Source: Pseudomonadota bacterium (GTDB lineage Bacteria > Pseudomonadota > Alphaproteobacteria > Rhizobiales > Xanthobacteraceae). From it: a stretch of DNA of 32,643 bases. A model generated the notes under the pieces. That model searched no databases and was not told the origin of the DNA. It worked only from the letters and a program-made list of their open reading frames with translations. Of the stretch, positions 24,143-31,432 are shown piece after piece. Position 1 is the first letter of the stretch, and every line of letters begins with the position of its first letter. Position numbers and translations under genes: made by a program. The stretch covers positions 1-32,643 of the forward strand of contig JAEYRD010000233.1 of the NCBI GenBank assembly GCA_023435725.1. Reading direction: 5' to 3'.

Positions 24143-24622
24143 ATGTCACACGCCCGCAGCGAATACGAAGATTTCAAGACGATCGCGCCCGATGCGTATG
24201 ATCTGGTACTGGCGCTGGGGCAGGTTGCGGCCAAGGCCGGCCTCGACAAGCAGCTTCTCGAACTCGTCAAGCTGCGGGCTTCGCAGATCAATGGCTGCGC
24301 CTTCTGCGTGCAGCATCACATCCTCCTCTCGGAACGCATCGGCGTTTCCGTGGACAAGCTCAACCTGGTCGCTGTCTGGCGCGAGGCGCCGATTTTTTCC
24401 ACGCGCGAGCGCGCGGCGCTGGCCTGGGCCGAGGCGCTGACTTTCCTGCCCGACGGCGTCAGCGAGGAGGTTTATGCCGAAGCGTCACGCGAATTCTCCG
24501 AGACGGAGCTGATGTACCTGACCTCGGCGGTCGCCTCGATCAATGTCTGGAACCGCTTTGGCGCGGCCTATCGCTGGACGCCTGCGGCGCGGCCCGTGGC
24601 AGCGAACGCCGCGGCTTCCTGA
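24143..24622 (+). CDS. Carboxymuconolactone decarboxylase / AhpD-like protein
   Basis: 159 residues from ATG 24143 (GAGGTG upstream). The frame is open further back, but that would cross the operator and the marR gene. The AhpD-type core LLELVKLRASQINGCAFC holds the CxxC pair Cys52/Cys55 with His59 (CAFCVQHH). That is the thiol-active motif of alkylhydroperoxidase-like members rather than true decarboxylases. Family members reduce peroxides or act as thiol oxidoreductases. It forms an operon with a cupin gene 21 bp later and is divergent from a MarR regulator, a common stress-response layout. The inducer is unknown. Confidence 0.94.
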   Translation: MSHARSEYEDFKTIAPDAYDLVLALGQVAAKAGLDKQLLELVKLRASQINGCAFCVQHHILLSERIGVSVDKLNLVAVWREAPIFSTRERAALAWAEALTFLPDGVSEEVYAEASREFSETELMYLTSAVASINVWNRFGAAYRWTPAARPVAANAAAS

Positions 24623-24643
24623 TAGCAACGAGGGGAGGTTGTC

Positions 24644-25150
24644 ATGACAGCGATGAGTGTGGCCACCACTACGCAGCGTTCGGTGCCGTCGCGCTCGATG
24701 GCGCTGGCCGTCGTCGGCGGGCTCGCCTGTGCACTTGCGGTCGGCAAGATGCTGCCGATGGCGATGGACAGCGTGTCCGGCGCGCTGGCGCCGCTCTGCG
24801 CAACCGCTGCCGAGAGTTCGCCGCTCGACAAGGTCGAGCCGATCGCGTCCTACCCGCTGCCCAACGTGCCCGGCAAGCGCGTGACCATCGTGCGCGTCTT
24901 CTATGGTCCTGGCGGATTTTCGCGGCCGCATCGCCATGCCGGCTCGGTCACCGCCTACATCACCAAGGGCGAGATCCGCTCCCAGCTCGGCGGCGGTCCG
25001 GTTGAGACGTTTGGGGTCGGCCAGTCCTTCTTTGAGCCGCCGGGAGCAACGCACCTGGTCTCGGCCAATGCCAGCGCCACGGAGCCCGCAGAATTGATCG
25101 CAGTGTTCGTTGCGGACGAGGGCGCGCAGCTCACGACGTATCTGGAGTAG
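24644..25150 (+). CDS. Cupin protein with N-terminal membrane anchor
   Basis: 168 residues; GGAGG lies just before ATG 24644, 21 bp after the CMD stop. An uncleaved-looking hydrophobic segment (about 19-38, MALAVVGGLACALAVGKMLP) precedes a cupin_2 barrel: YGPGGFSRPHRHAGSVTAYI with the metal-ligand His pair, GEIRSQLGGGPVETF, SFFEPPGATHLVSANAS and LIAVFVAD. The block order NVPGK, GPGG, IRSQ, GPVE, VSANAS matches the cupin at 14430-14846, so the two are paralogues. It is probably periplasmic and its link to peroxide chemistry is inference from the CMD neighbour. Confidence 0.9.
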   Translation: MTAMSVATTTQRSVPSRSMALAVVGGLACALAVGKMLPMAMDSVSGALAPLCATAAESSPLDKVEPIASYPLPNVPGKRVTIVRVFYGPGGFSRPHRHAGSVTAYITKGEIRSQLGGGPVETFGVGQSFFEPPGATHLVSANASATEPAELIAVFVADEGAQLTTYLE

Positions 25151-25161
25151 CTGGTAGCTTT

Positions 25162-25194
25162 TAGCCTGGATGGAGCGAACCGTGATCCGGGCTA
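25162..25194. repeat. REP-like palindrome between cupin and M23 genes
   Basis: TAGCCTGGAT (25162-25171) and ATCCGGGCTA (25185-25194) are 10-bp arms with one mismatch around GGAGCGAACCGTG. This TAGCCCGGATGGAGCGAA-type element is a dispersed Bradyrhizobium repeat and again lies between two convergent stop codons. Confidence 0.7.
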
Positions 25195-25219
25195 CATGAC
25201 CGCGTGCGGGCGCGGCCGC

Positions 25220-26833
25220 TCAATTCTCCTCGCTGCTCGACCCTTCGCGCAGGTCCGGCTTGATCGCGTCCGCCGGTGCCGCATGCGCCACCGGCTGCGC
25301 CGTAACCGCGATCTCCGGGCCCACCTCGCGGCCGCGGGCGCGGATCAGGCGCTCATAGGCCGACACCAGCGTGACGTAGGGGCTCACCCAGATCCAGCCG
25401 TCGCGGGTGAACACCTGGACGTCGAAATGCAAGTGCATCGACGTGCCGGCGGGATGGTCGAGATAGTTCGAGATCACGCCGATCTTCTCGCCTTCGGCGA
25501 CGATGCGGCCGTTGAGCACGCCGTCTGCGTTCAACGCCTGCGGGTTCATGTGCATGTAGCGGAAGCGGATGTGCTCGGTGCGGCTGTTGACCTCGAGCGT
25601 CGCGGCCTGGTCCCTGGGGCTGCGGATCACGATGGCGTCGCGGACGGCAACGACGCCGCGCTGCTTGGGATCGCAGGGCTCGCGGCCTTCGCCGGGCGGC
25701 GGGCAGTCGGCCGCGCGGATGTCCTCACCCTGGTGGCCGTAGCCGCCTGCGCACTGCCAGACCTCGAAGCTGCGCGACTCGCAGAAATTGTCGCGCCAAG
25801 GATAGGCAGTCGGACCGTCGCTCTTGTCGCGCTTGCCGTGGGATTGCGAGTGGACGAACGCAGGCGCTTTTTCGAGGGGAAAGCGGATCTGCGCATAGGC
25901 CATCATATCGGGATGGCCGCCTTGCTTGCGATAGCCGGTGTTCGGGATGATGTCGCCGCTCGGCCGGTAGTTGAAATCCGGCGAACGCTCCGCGGGACGG
26001 TCCATGATGTTGGAGGCGATGTCCATCAGCGGCCGCATGCGCTGGCCGCCCGCGATGCGCAGGGCCTTCAGGAAGCGCTCGGCGACCGGATAGGCTTCCT
26101 TGCAGGCGAGCCGCCGTGGCCTGGCGACGCTGTCGAGACACTGGATCGACACCACATAGGCCACGCCGAAGCGGGTGAAGGCGTAGCGCACATAGCCTTC
26201 CCGGATGAATCGGCGCAGGTCCGGATAGAGCGCTGTCAGCGCCTTGACCTGCTCACCTTTGCCGCCGGTGGGATCGGCGATGTCGTAGACGAGCGCCGAG
26301 CCGGTGATCTGTACCTCGACTGGCCTTGCGAACACGCGGCTCGGCATGCCATCGCCGGCACCCGGCTCGAACGAGAAGGTCGCGCTGTAGCCGGCGGGAC
26401 CGGCGTCGAACACGTCGACGGGATTGAAGTCGGCCTGGTATCGCGACAGCGTCGGAGCGTCGTTGCGCTGTGCCTCGAGGTACGCTGCGGCGTCGAATGG
26501 CAGTAGCACGGGCACGGAGCTGCGGGCGATGCCGGTGAAGAACTGCGAGGAGATTGCGTTGAGCTGCACTAGCGCCGGCATCGCACGCGGATCGTGGCGC
26601 GGCACCGAGCGGCGGGGTGCGAAGATGAAGTCGCCCGCGATCTGGGGGCGGCTGTTGATTTCGGTGCGGAGCTGGTCGAGTGCTGCGCGCCAATCGACGC
26701 GCAGGGCCGTGAGCGAGGGGCTGCGGATTTCATCCGCAGCGAGCGGCGTGGCGGTGAGGAGCGAGAGCGACGCCAGAAGAAGCGAGACGGAGCGGAAGCG
26801 CTTCCTAACCACTGTCTCGTTCCCCGGCGGCAC
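25220..26833 (-). CDS. Exported M23 family metallopeptidase (LytM-type)
   Basis: 537 residues from GTG 26833 (AAGGATAGGA upstream). A signal peptide covers about 10-33 (RKRFRSVSLLLASLSLLTAT). A long, unassigned N-terminal region (about 34-340) follows. The M23 catalytic part has His367 and Asp371 in GYGHQGEDIR and the HxH pair His467/His469 in SMHLHFDV; YMHMNPQAL and GEKIGVISNY are the usual connecting motifs. All four Zn/catalytic residues are present, so it should be an active endopeptidase on peptidoglycan crosslinks rather than a degenerate activator. It starts 25 bp after the end of efp, both on the minus strand, and may be co-transcribed with it. Confidence 0.93.
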   Translation of the reverse strand: MPPGNETVVRKRFRSVSLLLASLSLLTATPLAADEIRSPSLTALRVDWRAALDQLRTEINSRPQIAGDFIFAPRRSVPRHDPRAMPALVQLNAISSQFFTGIARSSVPVLLPFDAAAYLEAQRNDAPTLSRYQADFNPVDVFDAGPAGYSATFSFEPGAGDGMPSRVFARPVEVQITGSALVYDIADPTGGKGEQVKALTALYPDLRRFIREGYVRYAFTRFGVAYVVSIQCLDSVARPRRLACKEAYPVAERFLKALRIAGGQRMRPLMDIASNIMDRPAERSPDFNYRPSGDIIPNTGYRKQGGHPDMMAYAQIRFPLEKAPAFVHSQSHGKRDKSDGPTAYPWRDNFCESRSFEVWQCAGGYGHQGEDIRAADCPPPGEGREPCDPKQRGVVAVRDAIVIRSPRDQAATLEVNSRTEHIRFRYMHMNPQALNADGVLNGRIVAEGEKIGVISNYLDHPAGTSMHLHFDVQVFTRDGWIWVSPYVTLVSAYERLIRARGREVGPEIAVTAQPVAHAAPADAIKPDLREGSSSEEN

Positions 26834-26857
26834 CTGTTCCTATCCTTGATCTCTCGC

Positions 26858-27424
26858 TTAGTCCTTGGCGCGCTCGGAGTAGGAACCGTCTTCGGTCATC
26901 ACGACGATACGGGTTCCGACCGAGATGTGCGGCGGCACGGTGGTGCGCACGCCGTTGGAAAGCACTGCGGGCTTGTAGGAGGAGGACGCGGTCTGGCCCT
27001 TGGTCACCGGCTCGGTCTCGACCACTTCCAGCGTCACGCGCTGCGGCAGCGCGATCGACACCGGGTTGGTGTCGTGCATGGACAGCTTGACCGTCATGCT
27101 CTCCTGAAGATACGCGGCCGCGTCGCCGACGACGTCCTTGGAGACCTGGACCTGGTCGTAGGTTTCCGGGTTCATGAAGTGGAAGCCATCGCCATCTTCA
27201 TACAGGAAGGTGTAGTTGCGCTCTTCGATCGTGGCCTTCTCGACCTGGTCGGTGGTCTTGTACCGCTCGGAGATCTTTACCCCGTCCGAGATTCGGCGCA
27301 TTTCGATCTGGCTGACCGGGGTGCCCTTGCCGGGGTGGATGTTCTCGGCGCTCACGACGACATAGAGCTTGCCGTCTTGCTCGATCACGTTGCCTTTGCG
27401 AATAGAACTGGCGATGACTCTCAA
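26858..27424 (-). CDS. efp: Translation elongation factor P (TTG start)
   Basis: 188 residues, three-domain EF-P. The modified Lys is Lys33 in HPGKGTP (E. coli Lys34), the site that EpmA lysylates. Domains II and III follow (YEDGDGFHFMNPETYDQ, KGQTASSSYKPAVL, VPPHISVGTRIVV). The start is TTG: the mRNA reads TTG AGA GTC ATC GCC, giving the normal MRVIASSIRKGN terminus, and AGGA lies about nine bases upstream. No ATG or GTG fits. EF-P relieves ribosome stalling at polyproline. The modification genes epmA and epmB are divergent 162 bp away, so the whole pathway is local. Confidence 0.97.
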   Translation of the reverse strand: MRVIASSIRKGNVIEQDGKLYVVVSAENIHPGKGTPVSQIEMRRISDGVKISERYKTTDQVEKATIEERNYTFLYEDGDGFHFMNPETYDQVQVSKDVVGDAAAYLQESMTVKLSMHDTNPVSIALPQRVTLEVVETEPVTKGQTASSSYKPAVLSNGVRTTVPPHISVGTRIVVMTEDGSYSERAKD

Positions 27425-27586
27425 AGCTATATTTCCTGCTTGCTTGGCCCGGCACCGGCCAGGACATGGTCAAATGGATGGGGGGCTGGCGGCCTCAAAT
27501 CGGACCTCGGCGCCCGTTTCGGGGCGCAACATACTGATTTTACGGTTCGATGCCAGCATTTTGCTCAAGGTGGGGGCGGTCGGTTA

Positions 27587-28651
27587 ATGGCTGGGGACAA
27601 GCCGATTTCGCCGTTCTGGTCGCCCGGCCGGCACCTTGACCGGAGGCCCTTCCTTCAGGCGAGAGGGGCCGTTACCGGAGCAATACGGGCCTTTTTCGCC
27701 GAGCAGGGCTTCGTCGAGGTCGAAACCTCAGTTCTCCAGGTCTCGCCGGGCAATGAGACCCATCTGCACGCCCCCCGAACCGAGATCCTCCGGCCCGATG
27801 GCAGCCGCGCCAGCCGCTACCTGCGGACCTCGCCGGAGTTCGCCTGCAAAAAGCTGCTGGCGGCGGGCGAAAAGCGGATTTTCGAGTTCGCCCGGGTGTT
27901 CCGCGACCGCGAGCGTGGCGACCTGCATTTGCCCGAATTCACCATGCTGGAGTGGTACCGGGCGGGCGCCCCCTATGATGCCATCATGGCCGACACCGTC
28001 GTCGTCATCGCCCGCGCTGCACAGGCGACCGGGATCGGGACGTTCTCGTTCCGGGGCCGGACCTGCGACCCCTTCGCCGAACCGGAGCTTTTGACGGTCG
28101 CCGGTGCCTTCGAGCGGTTCGCCGGGATCGACCTGCTGGCGACGATCCTGGGTGACGAAGGTGACCGTGAGGCGCTTGCCCGCGCCGCAGCCGGCAAGGT
28201 CCGCGTAGCCGTGGACGACACCTGGTCGGACATCTTCAGCAAGGTCCTGGTCGAGCATGTCGAGCCGCATCTGGGGCAGGGGCGTTTGACCATTCTGTTC
28301 GAATACCCATCTCCAGAGGCGGCGCTGGCGCGGTCGAAGACGGACGATCCGCGCGTCGCGGAACGGTTCGAGGTCTATGCCTGCGGCGTCGAGCTCGCCA
28401 ACGGCTTCGGCGAGCTGACCGATGCCGACGAGCAGCGCCGGCGTTTCACCGAGTCGATGGCGGAGAAACAGCGCCGCTATGGCGAGGCCTATCCGCTGGA
28501 CGAGGATTTTTTGGCCGCCGTCGCCGCAATGCCGGAGGCCAGTGGCGTCGCACTCGGCTTCGACCGCCTGGTGATGTTGGCGAGCGGTGCATCGCGAATT
28601 GATCAGGTAGTCTGGACGCCGCCTGCAAATGAAACGTTAAGTGAGACATGA
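27587..28651 (+). CDS. epmA: EF-P lysine lysyltransferase (EpmA/PoxA/GenX)
   Basis: 354 residues from ATG 27587. It is a stand-alone class II lysyl-tRNA synthetase core without the anticodon-binding domain, the defining layout of EpmA. Motif 1 lies near RPFLQARGAVTGAIRAFF. Motif 2 is EFARVFRDRERGDLHLPEFTMLEWY (in parts), and motif 3 is ASGVALGFDRLVML. NETHLHAPRTEI and GVELANGFGELTD are also typical. It attaches (R)-beta-lysine to EF-P Lys33. The stop overlaps the start of epmB (ATGA), so the two are coupled. The long upstream open frame from 26594 is antisense to efp and is not coding. Confidence 0.96.
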   Translation: MAGDKPISPFWSPGRHLDRRPFLQARGAVTGAIRAFFAEQGFVEVETSVLQVSPGNETHLHAPRTEILRPDGSRASRYLRTSPEFACKKLLAAGEKRIFEFARVFRDRERGDLHLPEFTMLEWYRAGAPYDAIMADTVVVIARAAQATGIGTFSFRGRTCDPFAEPELLTVAGAFERFAGIDLLATILGDEGDREALARAAAGKVRVAVDDTWSDIFSKVLVEHVEPHLGQGRLTILFEYPSPEAALARSKTDDPRVAERFEVYACGVELANGFGELTDADEQRRRFTESMAEKQRRYGEAYPLDEDFLAAVAAMPEASGVALGFDRLVMLASGASRIDQVVWTPPANETLSET

Positions 28652-29742
28652 CGAAGACTAATCTTGCACGCACCTTGCGCGAGCCGAGCGAGCTCGTTGC
28701 CGAGCGCCTTGCGCCCGCCACGGCGCTGCCCGCGCTCGAGCGTGTTGCCGCGCGCTACGCGGTCGCGATCACGCCGGCGCTGGTCGAGCTGATCGACAAT
28801 TCCGATCCCGATGATCCCATAGCGCGCCAGTTCGTTCCGACCGCCGAGGAGCTCGAGGTGCAGCCGGGCGAGAACGCCGATCCGATCGGCGATCACCCGC
28901 ACTCGCCGGTCCCGGGCATCGTACATCGCTATCCCGATCGCGTGCTGTTCAAGCTCGTTCACGTCTGCGCGGTCTATTGCCGCTTCTGCTTCCGCCGCGA
29001 GATGGTCGGCCCCGGCAAGGAGAATGTGCTCTCGGACGACGCGTACCGCACGGCGATCGACTACATCCGGTTGCATGGCGAGATCTGGGAAGTCATCCTG
29101 ACCGGCGGCGATCCCATGATGCTGTCGCCGCGGCGGATGAGCGAGATCATGGCCGATCTGGCCGCGATCGATCACGTCAAGGTCATCCGCCTTCACACCC
29201 GCGTTCCAGTAGCCGATCCGGCGCGTGTCAGTGACGAGATGGTCGCCGCGCTGAAGGTCGAGGGCGCGACCACCTGGGTTGCCGTGCATGCCAACCATGC
29301 GCGTGAACTGACCGGCCCGGCACGCGCGGCCTGCGCGCGGCTCGTCGATGCCGGCATTCCCCTGGTGAGCCAGTCCGTGCTCTTGCGCGGGGTCAATGAC
29401 ACCATCGCGGCTTTGTCGGATTTGATGCGAGCTTTCGTCGAATGCCGGATCAAGCCCTACTACCTGCATCACGGCGATCTCGCGCCGGGTACTGCGCATC
29501 TGCGCACCACGCTGGCGGAAGGACAGGAGTTGATGCGGCAGTTGCGCGGGCGGGTATCGGGACTATGTCAGCCTGACTATGTCATCGATATTCCTGGCGG
29601 CGCCGGCAAATCGCCGGTGGGGCCGAATTACGTGTTCGCGGCGCAAAATACCGCACCGCAGGCGCGTGATGTGGCATCGGAAACGCGCTATCGTATCGTG
29701 GATTATTGCGGTGAGGTTCATCTCTACCCGCCCGGGGCCTGA
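28648..29742 (+). CDS. epmB: EF-P beta-lysylation radical SAM aminomutase (EpmB/YjeK)
   Basis: 364 residues. The radical SAM cluster is Cys107, Cys111, Cys114 in VHVCAVYCRFCFRREMVG. EVILTGGDPMMLSPRR and HTRVPVADP follow, as in the lysine 2,3-aminomutase family. PLP would be bound by the Lys in the C-terminal GGAGKSPVGPNY. Length and the adjacent epmA point to EpmB, which converts L-lysine to (R)-beta-lysine for EF-P, rather than a catabolic KamA. It overlaps epmA by four bases. No epmC-like hydroxylase is seen in the window, and many bacteria lack it. Confidence 0.96.
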   Translation: MTKTNLARTLREPSELVAERLAPATALPALERVAARYAVAITPALVELIDNSDPDDPIARQFVPTAEELEVQPGENADPIGDHPHSPVPGIVHRYPDRVLFKLVHVCAVYCRFCFRREMVGPGKENVLSDDAYRTAIDYIRLHGEIWEVILTGGDPMMLSPRRMSEIMADLAAIDHVKVIRLHTRVPVADPARVSDEMVAALKVEGATTWVAVHANHARELTGPARAACARLVDAGIPLVSQSVLLRGVNDTIAALSDLMRAFVECRIKPYYLHHGDLAPGTAHLRTTLAEGQELMRQLRGRVSGLCQPDYVIDIPGGAGKSPVGPNYVFAAQNTAPQARDVASETRYRIVDYCGEVHLYPPGA

Positions 29743-29789
29743 TGTGCCGCGATGCGAAGAGACGCCGGTTTGAGGAATGGAGGAGCAAA

Positions 29790-30056
29790 ATGAGAAAGAT
29801 CGTCGTGGCAATGTCGCTGCTGGTCTTGCTCGGTGGCACCGCGGTCGCACAGACCGGCGGCGCCAAGGGGACGGGATCAGGAACCGGATCAGGCGGGGCC
29901 ACGTCCGGCTCCGTGCTGCCCGCGCCGGTTGGTCATCGTCAGCCGCGTGCAGACGAGGTGCCGAGCGAGAAGAACCTGAGCGATCCGAACAATCCCGTGA
30001 ACAAGGAAGACGCGGCGCTCGACAAGAAGATCAAGAGCATCTGCCGCGGCTGCTAA
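29790..30056 (+). CDS. Small exported protein with C-terminal CRGC, 88 residues
   Basis: From ATG 29790 (GGAGGAGC upstream). A signal peptide covers 1-20 (RKIVVAMSLLVLLGGTAVA). The mature part begins QTGGAKGTGSGTGSGGATSG, a Gly/Ser/Thr-rich low-complexity stretch, followed by a charged segment (DEVPSEKNLSDPNNPVNKED) and DKKIKSICRGC at the end. The two cysteines could form a disulfide or bind a metal. No named family recognised. It lies 47 bp after epmB in the same direction and may be read from the same transcript. Confidence 0.75.
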   Translation: MRKIVVAMSLLVLLGGTAVAQTGGAKGTGSGTGSGGATSGSVLPAPVGHRQPRADEVPSEKNLSDPNNPVNKEDAALDKKIKSICRGC

Positions 30057-30110
30057 GCCGTGACCGACGGCGGGCAGCGCGCGACAGCTCGCCCCGCCCG
30101 CGTTTGCCGG

Positions 30111-31196
30111 TCAGGCCGAGCGCTCGTGCAATCCCGCACGCTTGGTGTTGCGCCGGATCTCGACCGCGTCGGCGAGCTGCTCGAGCACGGTCGCCGTTGT
30201 CGCCCAGTCGATGCAGCCGTCCGTAATGCTCTGCCCATAGACGAGAGGCTTGCCCGGCACCACGTCCTGCCGGCCGACGACGAGATTGCTCTCGATCATC
30301 ACGCCCATGATGCGGTTTTCGCCGCCGGAAATCTGGCCGGCGATGTCGGCCGTCACTAGCGGCTGGTTTTCCGGCTTCTTGCTCGAATTGGCATGGCTCG
30401 CGTCCACCATCACCAGCGGCGCGACGCCGGATTTGGCCAGCTCGTTGCAGGCGGCCGCAACGCTCGCCGCATCATAGTTCGGCTTGCTGCCGCCGCGCAA
30501 AATGATGTGGCAGTCCTCGTTGCCAGCGGTCGAGGCGATCGCCGAACGACCGAGCTTCGTCACCGCCATGAAGTGATGCGGATGCGAGGCAGACTTCACT
30601 GCGTCGGCCGCGATACGCACATTGCCGTCGGTACCGTTCTTGAAGCCGACCGGGCAGGACAGCCCCGACGCCAGCTCGCGATGGATCTGGCTCTCCGTCG
30701 TGCGAGCGCCGATCGCCGCCCAGGACACGAGGTCCGCGATGTATTGCGGCGTCGTCATGTCGAGGAATTCGGTGCCGGCCGGCAGGCCGAGATTGTTGAC
30801 CGCCGACAGCACGTTGCGCGCCAGCCGCAGGCCCTTGTTGATGTCGAAGCTGCCGTCGAGATCGGGATCGTTGATCAGGCCCTTCCAGCCGACCGTCGTG
30901 CGCGGCTTCTCGAAATAGACTCGCATCACGATCTCGAGCTGGTCGGCGAGGTCCTCGCGCAGCTTTACCAGGCGCTCGGCATAGTCGAGCGCGGCCTTGG
31001 GATCATGCACCGAGCAGGGGCCGACCACGACCAGCAGGCGGTCGTCCTGGCCGCTGAGGATGGCATGGACGGCGTTGCGCGCCGCCATCACCACACGCGT
31101 TGCGGTGAGCGTGCGCGGGACCTCCCGCATCACCTCTTCCGGCGTGCTCAGTTCTTTCAGTTCGCGGATACGAAGATCATCGGTCGTGCTCAGCAC
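30111..31196 (-). CDS. aroG: 3-deoxy-7-phosphoheptulonate (DAHP) synthase, class I AroG/F/H type
   Basis: 361 residues from GTG 31196, with AGGAG upstream. The class I motifs are present: LLVVVGPCSVHDPKAALDYA, RVYFEKPRTTVGWKGLINDP (split here at L-I), LPAGTEFLDMTTPQY, GFKNGTDGNVRIA, HIILRGG, VMVDASHANSSK and GVMIESNLVVGRQD. The metal ligands Cys (GPCS), His (DASHAN), Glu (IESN) and the final Asp (SITDGCIDW) are visible. It condenses phosphoenolpyruvate and erythrose 4-phosphate, the first step of the shikimate pathway. The leader upstream contains a full aromatic-amino-acid attenuator (see entries at 31233-31399), so expression is controlled by charged Tyr/Phe/Trp tRNA. Confidence 0.97.
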   Translation of the reverse strand: MLSTTDDLRIRELKELSTPEEVMREVPRTLTATRVVMAARNAVHAILSGQDDRLLVVVGPCSVHDPKAALDYAERLVKLREDLADQLEIVMRVYFEKPRTTVGWKGLINDPDLDGSFDINKGLRLARNVLSAVNNLGLPAGTEFLDMTTPQYIADLVSWAAIGARTTESQIHRELASGLSCPVGFKNGTDGNVRIAADAVKSASHPHHFMAVTKLGRSAIASTAGNEDCHIILRGGSKPNYDAASVAAACNELAKSGVAPLVMVDASHANSSKKPENQPLVTADIAGQISGGENRIMGVMIESNLVVGRQDVVPGKPLVYGQSITDGCIDWATTATVLEQLADAVEIRRNTKRAGLHERSA

Positions 31197-31232
31197 GGCG
31201 GGCTCCTGTCTGTTTTAGAACCTGCCGGCCAA

Positions 31233-31259
31233 TAAAAAAGCCGCCAGGTCTGGCGGCTT
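31233..31259 (-). terminator. Attenuator terminator of the aroG leader
   Basis: On the minus strand AAGCCGCCA, loop GACC, TGGCGGCTT forms a perfect 9-bp stem followed directly by TTTTATT (arms at 31251-31259 and 31238-31246). It lies between the aromatic leader ORF and the aroG ribosome site, so it must be bypassed for aroG to be read. The 5' arm can instead pair with leader bases 31305-31312. Confidence 0.9.
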
Positions 31260-31282
31260 GTTCGGACGTTTGCTGCAATGTG

Positions 31283-31363
31283 TCAGATTGAGCGCGATCC
31301 TCCCGCCGCCAGCGAGCTGTCGTAGCTAAAGTACCAAAAATAGCTGGTGGCGACGGTGATCAT
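31283..31363 (-). CDS. Aromatic leader peptide of the aroG attenuator, 26 residues
   Basis: ATG 31363 to TGA 31283-31285. Codons 8-14 (31322-31342) read Tyr-Phe-Trp-Tyr-Phe-Ser-Tyr: six aromatic residues out of seven, including the rare Trp. The first seven residues are MITVATS and the tail is DSSLAAGGSRSI. The tail codons for Leu-Ala-Ala (CTGGCGGC, complement of 31305-31312) are complementary over 8 bp to the 5' arm of the terminator. The ribosome position therefore decides between antiterminator and terminator. Scarcity of charged aromatic tRNA would stall it on codons 8-11, free the CTGGCGGC segment and allow aroG transcription. There is no clear Shine-Dalgarno; the predicted promoter suggests a leaderless start. 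Confidence 0.8.
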   Translation of the reverse strand: MITVATSYFWYFSYDSSLAAGGSRSI

Positions 31364-31370
31364 GAAAAGC

Positions 31371-31399
31371 CATATAGCGCGTCATTGGCGGGTTGTCAC
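31371..31399 (-). promoter_or_regulatory. Predicted aroG promoter
   Basis: On the minus strand GTGACA (31394-31399), a 17-bp spacer, then TATATG (31371-31376). Transcription would begin about 7 bases further, at 31363-31365, which is the leader ATG itself. Matches are 5 of 6 to TTGACA and 4 of 6 to TATAAT. Confidence 0.55.
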
Positions 31400-31432
31400 C
31401 CCCCTTATCGGCCCGACAGGCGACGGGACGCC

